Shown here one piece after another: positions 10,202 to 18,459 of a DNA stretch of 64,000 nt. A program made the position numbers and the translations under genes. The notes beneath the pieces are model-generated. The model did not search any database and was not told where the DNA came from. It worked only from the letters and a program-made list of their open reading frames with translations. Position 1 is the stretch's first letter; each line of letters begins with the position of its first letter. Source of the stretch: BPJU01 sp964425225 (GTDB taxonomy: Bacteria > Planctomycetota > Planctomycetia > Pirellulales > Pirellulaceae); NCBI GenBank assembly GCA_964425225.1, contig CAYRMD010000001.1:62001-126000 (forward strand), read 5' to 3'.

Positions 10202-11965
10202 ATGGTGCAAGAATCGGGACTGGCAGATTCTAGCGCAGCGTGTGCTCCAAAAAGAGCGATCTGCTCGGACATGTCGGTTCGGCAGGTGGCCCATGATTTT
10301 CCCGCTTGCCGTGAGGTGTTTGTTCGGTACGGAGAACCGGCGGATCGGCAGCCCTTTGGGCACCTTGAGTCACTCGAGCGATTCTCCAAGCGCCGTGGTG
10401 TTCCAATTTCTCGTTTGATGTCTGAACTATCCGCGGCAGCCCGGGTTCCTATTGACTGGGACGGCCCGCGGTTCCAACGGTTGCACCGAGGATTCTTGGC
10501 GATAGCCTTGCTGCTGGCTTTAACGATCGGATGTGGGTGGGGTGCTTGGTTGCTATGGCAAATTGGCATCCAAGGTACATTTGACTTCGTACGCGTGTCA
10601 CACGTCGTAGCGCATGGCAATGCGCAACTATGGGGTTTTGTCGCTCTTTTCATTACCGGGATTAGCCTGCGGTGGCTACCGATGGCTACGGCCAACCGTC
10701 CGCCCAGCCGTGTATGGACCAACGTGGTGTTACTCGGCATTACCTGTGGCGTGGCTCTGGAGTTTGTGTGGGAAACCAGCGTAAAACCTTTACCGTGGCT
10801 CGGCTGGATCGGCAGCGCACTATTAGTTGGCAGCATTGCCGCATGGTTAGCTCTGGTCGTGCGACAGGTGCATAAAGATTTGCGTAGGCTTTGGGCATGG
10901 GCAGTGCTGACCGCAGCCGTTTGGTGGCTCATCTGGGCAATTTGGGCAACCGGTCTTCGTTGGCGTTTTGCCAACCAAGGTCCGGAGGCCTACCCGTGGC
11001 TGGATAGGCAGACGAATATCGCGCTGGCACTATTGGGAGTAGCATGCAACGCCGTTTACGGTTTCGGCCTTCGACTGTTGCCCGGGGTTCTAGGAGGCTC
11101 GGTGCAGCGTCGACGAGCCGTCATCGCAGTCACCAGTCACAATGTGGGGGTTGCGGGATTGATCCTCGCTGGCCGGTGGCCATTTTGGGAGCTTGCGTCC
11201 CTTGCCCTGGCAATGCTCGGAGCCATCCTCTTCGCGTGCTCGCTTACGGGTATTACTCGCCGAAAGCGCTGGACTCCTCGACGTGAACAAAGTCCCATCC
11301 TTCTTGATCACTATGTCCGTGTTGCTTTTCTGTGGTGGATTCTCGGATTGGCACTATGGGCTGTGGCCCCTGCTTATACGTTATTGGTAGACCAACCAGC
11401 AAGTCACGCTCTGCGTGGAGCCGCCCGGCATGCACTTACCGTGGGTTTCCTCACTACGTTGATCATGGGGATGGGCCAGCGCCTAGTCCCGATTTTTGAA
11501 CACACGGTATTAGCGTGGCCCAAATTGGCCTGGCCCACGTTGTTGCTGATCGCCACGGGTAATATCTGGCGAGTGGTATCGGAAATTGCCACCATTTTTT
11601 GCCCACCCGCATTTTGGTTCATGCCGTGGTCGTCCCTGCTGGAATGGATGGCCTTAGCACTTTTTGCTACCAACCTATGCCGGACGATGTGGCCCCCCCA
11701 CTGGGCAAGGCAAATTCGTTCTGGCCAAATTACGCTTCGCACGCCCCTTGCCGATCTGTTGTCCGAGTATCCCGAACTGGAGGATACACTTCTATCGGCA
11801 GGTATTCCCTATCTGATGCGTGTCCGCTCCGTTCCTCGAGAATTAACCCTCGAGACGTTCTTCGAATCAAACGGATTGGACGCACGGGAGTGGCTACCAC
11901 GAATACGCCAATGGCTAGCTAGCTATCGGTGTGGTCCAGTCCAGCAAGCCGGTTTGCTGTCGTGA
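10202..11965 (+). CDS. NnrS-family membrane protein with terminal DUF1858/DUF542-like domains
   Basis: NnrS proteins are polytopic heme/copper membrane proteins linked to nitric-oxide tolerance. The 587-residue protein has about 12 predicted membrane segments from residue ~90 to ~500. Conserved-looking histidines occur in SHVVAHGNAQLWGF, SHNVGV and GAARHALTVGF. Two small soluble domains flank the membrane core. Residues ~20-85 (SVRQVAHDFPACREVFVRYG) and ~515-580 (TPLADLLSEYPELEDTLLSAGIPY) both resemble DUF1858/ScdA-N modules, the second more clearly. I chose ATG 10202 because AGGAG precedes it by 5 bp; an upstream GTG at 10175 lacks such a site. It is co-directional with the RIC gene, which supports a role in nitrosative-stress defence. 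Confidence 0.85.
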   Translation: MVQESGLADSSAACAPKRAICSDMSVRQVAHDFPACREVFVRYGEPADRQPFGHLESLERFSKRRGVPISRLMSELSAAARVPIDWDGPRFQRLHRGFLAIALLLALTIGCGWGAWLLWQIGIQGTFDFVRVSHVVAHGNAQLWGFVALFITGISLRWLPMATANRPPSRVWTNVVLLGITCGVALEFVWETSVKPLPWLGWIGSALLVGSIAAWLALVVRQVHKDLRRLWAWAVLTAAVWWLIWAIWATGLRWRFANQGPEAYPWLDRQTNIALALLGVACNAVYGFGLRLLPGVLGGSVQRRRAVIAVTSHNVGVAGLILAGRWPFWELASLALAMLGAILFACSLTGITRRKRWTPRREQSPILLDHYVRVAFLWWILGLALWAVAPAYTLLVDQPASHALRGAARHALTVGFLTTLIMGMGQRLVPIFEHTVLAWPKLAWPTLLLIATGNIWRVVSEIATIFCPPAFWFMPWSSLLEWMALALFATNLCRTMWPPHWARQIRSGQITLRTPLADLLSEYPELEDTLLSAGIPYLMRVRSVPRELTLETFFESNGLDAREWLPRIRQWLASYRCGPVQQAGLLS

Positions 11966-12346
11966 TTGACTAGCGAGGCGTTTTTCTGTAAGGCCGCTTG
12001 CTGGACCTTTGCCGACCAGGAAGCATCCCTGATGGTATAAAAGATCAACGCAGAGGCACTAACACGCAAAAGGAGGCAGCGTGACATGTTAAGCAACACA
12101 ATGAGCTAGCAATCATCCAAGAACACCTTCGCGGGTGTTGGACATCCAATAGGGGCACCTGCGATACTTGAGAGGTTTTTCAATTAAGTCATATAAGAAA
12201 GTTACTGCCGGATTCTTCCCGCCACCTCGCAGATCGCTACGGAGCTATGCATCCTTAGGTTGGTTTGTGCCCTCTGGATTCGACGCTGGTTGGGAGTCAT
12301 TCTCCTGATTGCCTGCGGCCGAACTCAGCCCACAACGTGCTGGGTC
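11966..12346. other. Intergenic region without recognisable genes
   Basis: A fragment resembling the CGCAAAGGCGC repeat family occurs at ~12047-12075 (AACGCAGAGGCACTAACACG). Nothing else is supported. Confidence 0.4.
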
Positions 12347-12439
12347 TCATGTCGGCCCACCAAGCTTAAGTAACACCCATAGCTGTAATACGAGGCACAC
12401 CAGAAATAGGCCAACAAAAATTGCAATACTCGTTCCCAT
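12347..12439 (-). CDS. Putative 30-residue single-membrane-segment peptide
   Basis: This short ORF reads MGTSIAIFVGLFLVCLVLQL and then a short tail ending KLGGPT. It has one strongly hydrophobic stretch of ~20 residues and a GGGGGTGT ribosome-binding-like run just before the ATG. I do not recognise a family. It could be a small membrane protein or chance; the consistent hydrophobic segment and the ribosome site favour a real gene. The neighbouring DNA (11966-12346) is otherwise empty. Confidence 0.4.
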   Translation of the reverse strand: MGTSIAIFVGLFLVCLVLQLWVLLKLGGPT

Positions 12440-12639
12440 ACACCCCCGCTGAAATTGCTAATCCGGAGGCGTTGACTTTAGGAATTTGTTGATTCTAACA
12501 GAATAATCTAACGGTACGAGGGCAACTCGAAGTAAGCTGCGCTGGAGTGTCTGCATCTTGATCGTAGGTGGGAAGGACCTTGAACGCGTACGGCTGTCAG
12601 CAACGGCTGGTGCAATCGCTTCGGAAGATGGCTAGCTAC

Positions 12640-12694
12640 ACAGAGCCGCGACCGTAAGGAAGGAGCACCAACAGAGCCGCTCCCGTGAGGCGGC
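12640..12694 (+). repeat. Dispersed repeat family A, two tandem units
   Basis: ACAGAGCCGCGACCGTAAGG is followed by AAGGAGCACCA, a second ACAGAGCCGCTCCCGTGAGG and then CGGC. This is the clearest tandem copy on the plus strand; its mirror image is at 62854-62912. Confidence 0.75.
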
Positions 12695-12703
12695 CAATTC
12701 AAT

Positions 12704-12776
12704 TCAACGCAAAGGCGCAAGTCGCCTATTGACGTGTAACTCTTGTCTTCGTTGCCCCATTGCACCTTTGCCTAAA
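12704..12776. repeat. Dispersed repeat family B (CGCAAAGGCGC type)
   Basis: The copy starts TTCAACGCAAAGGCGCAAG and ends with a weaker inverted partner (TTGCACCTTTGCC) about 50 bp later, giving a small hairpin element of ~70 bp. Related copies are at 34159, 54906-54983 and 62751. Confidence 0.55.
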
Positions 12777-12884
12777 AACTATTTACCTACAATGGGCCCC
12801 ACGCACCAAGTACTCTGCGCTACCCGGCAAGTCAAGGTCTTGACAGTTGGCATAGGCCGACAGTAGGCTCAAGTCAAAGGAAGA

Positions 12885-12959
12885 GGGCGGTTAGCTCAGA
12901 TTGGTTAGAGCGCCACGTTGACATCGTGGAGGTCACAAGTTCGAATCTTGTACCGCCCA
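12885..12959 (+). tRNA. tRNA-Val (anticodon GAC)
   Basis: The acceptor arms GGGCGGT and ACCGCCC pair perfectly. The D-arm contains TTAGCTCAG. The anticodon stem CCACG/CGTGG encloses TTGACAT with anticodon GAC at 12920-12922. The T-arm has ACAAG TTCGAAT CTTGT. The discriminator is A and no CCA is encoded. Confidence 0.95.
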
Positions 12960-13017
12960 CTACGGTTGTGGTAGGCAGTTGAGACCAGTCTGTGGCGGCT
13001 CGGGGATTGTTCACTAT

Positions 13018-13117
13018 CGAGGTACAGAGGTCATAGAGAGAGCACAGCACGCGGCGGCAGATCTGTGAGCACTTCCTCATCACAGAAGTATAGACCACAC
13101 AGAGAAAGGCCACCGAG
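13018..13117 (+). repeat. CACAGAG-type repeats left of the GxxExxY pseudogene
   Basis: Two stretches, 13018-13048 (CGAGGTACAGAGGTCATAGA...) and 13095-13117 (CCACACAGAGAAAGGCCACC...), resemble the CACCGAGG-CACAGAGG-ACACAGAG repeats found beside GxxExxY genes. An inverted counterpart lies at 13490-13519. Confidence 0.5.
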
Positions 13118-13489
13118 TTGCAGCTCAACAGGATCACCGAATAAGTCATAGGCGCCGCCATGGAAGTTCACGGCGTGCTTGGGCCGGATCGAGCGAAGTC
13201 GGCGTACGAAGAGTGCCTAGGTCTTGATTTAGCGCTTCGTGGGGTGCCCTTCGAGAGGCAGCGGCTTTAGCCGGTTGAATACAAGGACAGAAATCTCGAT
13301 TGTGGATTTCGGCTCGATCTGCTCGTAGCCGATGCAATGGTGGTCGAGATCAAGTCGATCGAGTCCATTAAACCAATTAACGAAGCCGAGCTTTTTCCTT
13401 ACCTAAGACTTGGAGGTTGGAAAGTCGGGTTGTTCATCAACGTCAACGTCGCCATGCTCGAAAACGGCATTTGCCGCCGCATATTGTAA
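13118..13489 (+). pseudogene. GxxExxY-family protein (PD-(D/E)xK-like), broken by two in-frame stops
   Basis: Reading one frame gives LQLNRITE-stop-VIGAAMEVHGVLGP, then KSAYEECLGLDLALRGVPFE, stop, and PVEYKDRNLDCGFRLDLLVA, VVEIKSIESI, EAELFPYLRLGGWKVGLFIN to a normal TAA. This matches the whole length of a GxxExxY protein (~125 residues). TAA at 13142-13144 and TAG at 13268-13270 interrupt it, and the namesake glutamate is changed. No frameshift is needed, so decay looks recent. An AAAGG ribosome site sits 8 bp before a TTG at 13118. The gene lies between inverted CACAGAG-type repeats and next to tRNA-Val. The biochemical role of this family is not established; a nuclease fold has been proposed. 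Confidence 0.8.
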
Positions 13490-13519
13490 TTCCTCTGTGT
13501 CCCTGTGCCGCCTCCTCGG
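13490..13519 (-). repeat. CACAGAG-type repeat right of the GxxExxY pseudogene (inverted)
   Basis: The plus strand reads TTCCTCTGTGTCCCTGTGCC then GCCTCCTCGG. Its complement (CCGAGG...GGCACAGGGACACAGAG) matches the left repeat at 13018-13117. It ends exactly at the stop codon of the next gene. Confidence 0.5.
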
Positions 13520-15028
13520 TCACGCGATCCATTCATGGATTACTCGTCCGCCGACTCCCGTTAAACGCGCATCCAAGCCTTGGAATCGATGAGTCAACTT
13601 CAAATGGTTCAATCCAAAAAGATGCAGCATGGTGGCGTGGAAATCATTGATGTGTACCGGATCACGAACAATGGACCAACCTATTTCATCGGTCTGGCCG
13701 TAAACCATCCCTCCCTTCACTCCGCCGCCGGCCATCCAGATGGTAAACGCGAAGGGGTGATGATCGCGTCCGGTGGGGCGAGCATAGCCTTGGCGGTTTT
13801 CGCCAAGCGGTGTACGGCCGAATTCTCCTGCCCACACGAGCAAAGTTGTTTCCAGTAAGCCGCGGTGTTTCAGGTCCTTGAGCAACGCGGCCACCGGCTG
13901 ATCCGCCATCAAGCAGTTGTGCGCCAGTTCCGGGGGCAAATTCGAATGATGATCCCACGACGCATGATTAATCTGTACGAACCGCACGCCTCGCTCCACC
14001 AGCCGCCGTGCCAACAAGCAGTTGACGGCGAACTGGTGGAAATGCCCAGGAGCATAGCCACGATAGCGCGAGCTATCGGGCGGATCGGGCCTACCAACTC
14101 CATACATATCGAGAGTTTGCTGGGACTCCTGCGAAAGATCGATCAATTCCGGCGCTGCCATCTGCATGCGGAACGCCAGTTCGTAACTAGCAATGCGGCT
14201 TTCAATCTCCGGATCGTTCAGCAGTTCCAATCGCCGTTGGTTCAGTTGTTGTAACGTGTTCAAGCTTTTCCGTTGCAATTCGGATGGGATACCGGCGGGG
14301 TTAACCAGGTTGAGCACCGGTTCACCTTGATTCCGAAAAACGACGCCAGCAAACATCGAGGGCAAAAAGCCGCTTTGCCAAAGCGAAGCGCCGCCGCTGG
14401 TCCCACGACCGGCTGATAGTACGACAAAAGCGGGCAGGTTTTCCGATTCGCTTCCCAGTCCCCACGCCAACCACGCCCCGACGCTGGGCAAACCAAAGAA
14501 GGACCGCCCGCAAAATAGAGTCAACTGAGCCGGGTGATGGTTGAACTGATCGGTATGCATGGAGCGGACCATCAAGATGTCATCGGCACAGGTGGCTAGA
14601 TGGGGAAGCAAATCGGAGAACTCCATTCCGCATTGGCCATAGCGAGCAAATCGCCGCTCGCTACCCATCAAAACGGCTGTTTCCTTCTTTATAAAAGCAA
14701 ATCGCACCTCTTTCGTGAGCGATTCCGGCAGGGGCTTACCGTGAAGTTGATTGAGTTTGGGTTTCGGATCGAACAGGTCGAGTTGGCTGGGAGCACCTTC
14801 AAGAAAAATGAAGATACACGCCTTAGCCCGTGGAGCGAAATGCGGTGATTTCGGCGCCAACGGATTGGGCTTGCCGCGTTCGGCCGCGTGTGCATCGGCG
14901 GCTAACAACCAGCGCAATGCCGCAAGCCCTACGCCATAGCCAGCAGACAATAAGTAATGGCGTCGCGACAATTGCCTTACCAATGTTGCCGCTCCGTCGA
15001 GTCGGTGTGGTACTGCGTTGGGCACCAT
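13520..15028 (-). CDS. DUF1501 (sulfatase-like fold) exported protein
   Basis: DUF1501 proteins have an alkaline-phosphatase/sulfatase-like fold, are exported by the Tat pathway in planctomycetes, and nearly always sit beside a PSD1 cytochrome gene; their reaction is unknown. This 502-residue copy starts with a Tat-like SRRHYLLSAG followed by a hydrophobic stretch (~20-45). It carries the family motifs EGAPSQLDLFDPKP, ARRLVERGVRFVQI and VWAGEFGRTPLGENRQG...GRDHHPFAF. The start at 15028 was chosen over an upstream in-frame ORF because GGGAG lies 8 bp before it. It begins 5 bp after the stop of the PSD1 gene, so the two are co-transcribed. Confidence 0.9.
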   Translation of the reverse strand: MVPNAVPHRLDGAATLVRQLSRRHYLLSAGYGVGLAALRWLLAADAHAAERGKPNPLAPKSPHFAPRAKACIFIFLEGAPSQLDLFDPKPKLNQLHGKPLPESLTKEVRFAFIKKETAVLMGSERRFARYGQCGMEFSDLLPHLATCADDILMVRSMHTDQFNHHPAQLTLFCGRSFFGLPSVGAWLAWGLGSESENLPAFVVLSAGRGTSGGASLWQSGFLPSMFAGVVFRNQGEPVLNLVNPAGIPSELQRKSLNTLQQLNQRRLELLNDPEIESRIASYELAFRMQMAAPELIDLSQESQQTLDMYGVGRPDPPDSSRYRGYAPGHFHQFAVNCLLARRLVERGVRFVQINHASWDHHSNLPPELAHNCLMADQPVAALLKDLKHRGLLETTLLVWAGEFGRTPLGENRQGYARPTGRDHHPFAFTIWMAGGGVKGGMVYGQTDEIGWSIVRDPVHINDFHATMLHLFGLNHLKLTHRFQGLDARLTGVGGRVIHEWIA

Positions 15029-15033
15029 GGCAA

Positions 15034-18000
15034 CTACTCCCGTGTAATCATTTCGTCTGTATTGAGCACGGTACGCGCTACGACCACCCATCCCGCTTGC
15101 ACGGCGGGCGTCACCGAGCTGATCCCAAAAGCCCCGACGACCGCCGATGCTTCCCTCGGATGATCCTGATAATACGCACGTGCCTCATGCAGTAATTCTT
15201 GGATGGATTGCAGCTCAACAACAGTCGGAGGTCGGGCTAAACAGCGACGCCACAACGTTTCGAGCTGTCCTTCTTCTGAAAGAGATGCCGACTTGCCTAA
15301 TATATCGGCTGCCATTGCCTGAGCGGCCTCCATGTGCACTTCGTTATTCAAGAGCATCAGGGCCTGAAGAGGCGTGTTGGATATCGTCCGCTGAACGCAC
15401 GGTAAATTGGCATCGGGAACGTCGAACATCGTAAGATTCGGATGCGGGATGGTGCGTTTGAAGAAGGTGTACATGCCGCGGCGGTAGCGAGCTTCACCCT
15501 GGCTCGTGGTCCACGTGAAATTGTTGGCATAGCTGAGTGCGGCAAGATCCTCGGGCATCGGCGGAAAAACACTTGGCCCGCCTATTTGCCGCGACAACAA
15601 CCCGGCTGATGCCAAATGCAAATCGCGAACGATCTCAGCCTCCACGCGAAACCGGTTTTGCCGAAACAGCAACCGATTGTCCGGATCGTCGCGTTCGTAC
15701 GGCTCCCGGTGAACGGAAGCCTGCCGATACGTAGCCGAACAAACGATCATCCGGATCAATTGCTTGCGGCTCCAACCCAACTTGGTTTGCACCTGATACG
15801 CCAACCAATCCAACAATTCTGGGTGCGTGGGCAATACACCCCTCATACCAAAATCGTTGGCGGTGCGCACCAATCCGGCTCCGAAAAGATGCTGCCAAAC
15901 GTGATTGACAAACACGCGGCTTGTTAAGGGGTTTTCTTGGGCAACGAGCCAGCTTGCCAAATCCAATCGCGTGGATTCATTCGGACCGTCGCGGGCGATG
16001 CGGGGCAACACCGCCGGGGTATCCGCACGAACCTCGATCGTCGGCGAGAGGAACTCCCCGCGATGAAATACAAACGACCTGCGTGGCAACAGCGGCGTAC
16101 CCATAACCCGCACCGGCTGAAACTTTACTTGATGTTCGGAATTGATACGAGCGATTTCGCTCCGCAGCCGTGCGACAATCGGATCTTTCACAACCTCAGT
16201 GACGTAATAATCGAATAGTCGCTCGCGCATCCGGGCTACGCGCTTTTCCGGATACATTTCCAGGTATCCGGCAATTTCTTCGTTGTCCAAATGTAAACCG
16301 CGAAAGCCTCCGGTGAGTGCTACAATACGAAAGCGACCTAACAAGTGACGCTCGCCAAACTGTTGCCGCAATACGATACGCAGGCGCGAACCGTCTGTCA
16401 CCGCGATGGGCTCGTATGTCCACCATTGAATCCAGTGGTTCTGCCCTGTTTTATCAGCCACAGCCCAACCGCGAGGCGAATCGGCTCGATCGTCCAACGC
16501 CACCTGATCGGCCCCGAACCCCGACTGCGCGTAATCGGCCGATGCTCGATGTAGCTCGATCAGCGTTGGTTGACTCCGGTTATCCAACAGCTCGACGCGA
16601 AGCGCAGTGAGAACAAAATTGCCATTTGCTGCCCAACCGGGCCCTTTCTCGGGAAGCGACTCATCGGCCAGTGCATAGAGCTTCAGGCCGGTAAATTCCA
16701 ATGCGGGCAATCGCAACACTACTTCATAACTATCCGTCGAGGGAAGCGATTCAGCGCGACCATCCGCGGGTTCGACCCGTATAACATCGCGATCCACCAC
16801 CGGACGTACCTGTTCGGGATGCGACGACTCGGCGCGCACTACCTCGACGGCAACTTCTTGAACAGATCCCTCGGGCTGTGCCAAGATCCGTTGATGCTCC
16901 ATCGTCTCCCACTGGTGCGCAGCCGGAGCCAGTTGGCGGTAACGTTCTTGGAGTGCCGCCTCCAACGGAGCTATGCGACGTTCGTATCGCTCAAGGTCCC
17001 GTCCGGCAACGGGCAAATTCGTTGTTGTTTCTTCAGAATTGTTGAAAAACGCAAAAAGCTGGTAATAGTCGGGTTGAGTAAACGGGTCGTATTTGTGGTC
17101 GTGACACCGCGCACAATTCAGGGTCAACCCTAACCATACGGTGGCCACGGTCTCCGTGCGATCAAAAACGGCTGCAATCCGATATTCTTCCTGATCCACA
17201 CCACCTTCTTCGTTTGTCAGCGTTTGCCGCAAAAAAGCTGTTGCCAGCCGGTCCTGCGTTGTGGCTTCCGGCAACAAATCTCCCGCTAATTGTAAAATCG
17301 TAAATCGATCGAATGGCAGGTCAGCATTGATAGCCTGGATGACCCAGTCGCGATAGCGATACGCATCGGGACGCGCGCGATCTTTCTCGTAACCGTCCGA
17401 GTCCGCATAGTGTGCTAGATCTAACCAGTGGCGCCCCCAGCGCTCACCAAAGTGCGGCGATGCCAACAGCCTATCCACTAAGCGCTCGTACGCATCGGCG
17501 GACGGATCCTTAACAAATCGGTCTACTTCTTCAATTTCCGGTGGTAAACCTACAAGGTCGTAATACAGACGGCGAATGAGCGTGTAGCGGTTGGCTTCCG
17601 GTGCTGGTTTCCAGCCGCGTTCCTCCAACTTGGCTAACACAAAACGATCGATGGGATTGCGTACCCACTGGATATCTTGGACCGGTGGAGGCTCCGGGAG
17701 CTGTACGGGAATAAAGGCCCAGTGTTCCGACCATGGGGCGCCTTGAGCTACCCACAGTCGTAGCAACGCGCGCTGCTCGGCCGTCAGCGGCTTTTCGTCA
17801 GACGGCGGCATACGCTCATCATCCGAAGCCTCAATCCGACGAATCAGTTCACTAGCTTCGGGCTTTCCGGGCACCACGATCGGTTTGCCGCCATCAGCCG
17901 TTCCCAAAATCGCTGGCCGCTCCGTCAGGCGCAGCCCCGATTCGGGATTGTCCTGGCCGTGACACTTCCAACAGTGTTCCGCGAGCAGCGGGCGAATCTG

Positions 18001-18108
18001 TTTCAAGAAATCCACGTGTTCGGCTGAGCCGTTTTCTTGCCCAACGCCCGTCACTGTCCAGAAAAGGCCGACGGCAGTGAGCACCGCCAGAGCGGGCTTG
18101 ACCCCCAT
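15034..18108 (-). CDS. PSD1-type cytochrome protein (PSCyt1, DUF1549, DUF1553)
   Basis: This 1024-residue exported protein begins with a signal peptide (MGVKPALAVLTAVGLFWTVT). An N-terminal planctomycete cytochrome C domain with heme motif C46-x-x-C49-H50 (CWKCHGQ) and DERMPPSDEKPLT follows. DUF1549 (~125-330) contains NPIDRFVLAKLEERG, YYDLVGLPP, CARCHDHKYDPFTQPDYY. A carbohydrate-binding-like insert (~470-610) includes GPGWAANGNFVL. C-terminal DUF1553 (~720-1010) carries LTSRVFVNHVWQHLFG and NTPLQALMLLNN. A second possible heme site is CARCH. PSD1/DUF1501 pairs are thought to handle complex polysaccharides, but this is unproven. AGGAG stands 8 bp before ATG 18108; the DUF1501 gene follows after 5 bp. 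Confidence 0.9.
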   Translation of the reverse strand: MGVKPALAVLTAVGLFWTVTGVGQENGSAEHVDFLKQIRPLLAEHCWKCHGQDNPESGLRLTERPAILGTADGGKPIVVPGKPEASELIRRIEASDDERMPPSDEKPLTAEQRALLRLWVAQGAPWSEHWAFIPVQLPEPPPVQDIQWVRNPIDRFVLAKLEERGWKPAPEANRYTLIRRLYYDLVGLPPEIEEVDRFVKDPSADAYERLVDRLLASPHFGERWGRHWLDLAHYADSDGYEKDRARPDAYRYRDWVIQAINADLPFDRFTILQLAGDLLPEATTQDRLATAFLRQTLTNEEGGVDQEEYRIAAVFDRTETVATVWLGLTLNCARCHDHKYDPFTQPDYYQLFAFFNNSEETTTNLPVAGRDLERYERRIAPLEAALQERYRQLAPAAHQWETMEHQRILAQPEGSVQEVAVEVVRAESSHPEQVRPVVDRDVIRVEPADGRAESLPSTDSYEVVLRLPALEFTGLKLYALADESLPEKGPGWAANGNFVLTALRVELLDNRSQPTLIELHRASADYAQSGFGADQVALDDRADSPRGWAVADKTGQNHWIQWWTYEPIAVTDGSRLRIVLRQQFGERHLLGRFRIVALTGGFRGLHLDNEEIAGYLEMYPEKRVARMRERLFDYYVTEVVKDPIVARLRSEIARINSEHQVKFQPVRVMGTPLLPRRSFVFHRGEFLSPTIEVRADTPAVLPRIARDGPNESTRLDLASWLVAQENPLTSRVFVNHVWQHLFGAGLVRTANDFGMRGVLPTHPELLDWLAYQVQTKLGWSRKQLIRMIVCSATYRQASVHREPYERDDPDNRLLFRQNRFRVEAEIVRDLHLASAGLLSRQIGGPSVFPPMPEDLAALSYANNFTWTTSQGEARYRRGMYTFFKRTIPHPNLTMFDVPDANLPCVQRTISNTPLQALMLLNNEVHMEAAQAMAADILGKSASLSEEGQLETLWRRCLARPPTVVELQSIQELLHEARAYYQDHPREASAVVGAFGISSVTPAVQAGWVVVARTVLNTDEMITRE

Positions 18109-18459
18109 AACCGATCTCCTTCGGCGGCACGGACACTCTTGACACCACCGACGAACGAACCTGGCTGGCCAGGCCGGAACCATTTGTTTTTTGTCCGTCG
18201 GTTTCCGACTTCTCAAGGTCAGGTGTTTTGAGCCGCTTAATTGCGGGATAATCTACCGGTTCAATGGTTCGTTAGGCGGAACCACTGTGGATCCGAATTC
18301 TGGTGCAAGCGGCCGGTGGGTCCTATTTTTTATTATATCGATCCGGTTTGATCTATGCAGCTTTCCCCCAGCACGCTCATCAATGCAACCCATTCGCGCA
18401 GCCACCAACTTGCAGGCAGCCGCGTGTTGGCCGTCGACACGCGTTTCCCGTTGTTGTGG
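18109..18459. other. 351-bp spacer, likely promoter region of the downstream PSD1-DUF1501 pair
   Basis: No gene is seen. An AT-rich run at ~18325-18360 (TTTTTTATTATATCGATCCG) stands out against the surrounding GC-rich DNA and lies upstream of the minus-strand PSD1 gene. A precise promoter cannot be called. Confidence 0.35.

Noticed and set aside
9886..10974. 362-codon minus-strand ORF
   Set aside because: It is a shadow of the RIC and NnrS genes, with no family features.
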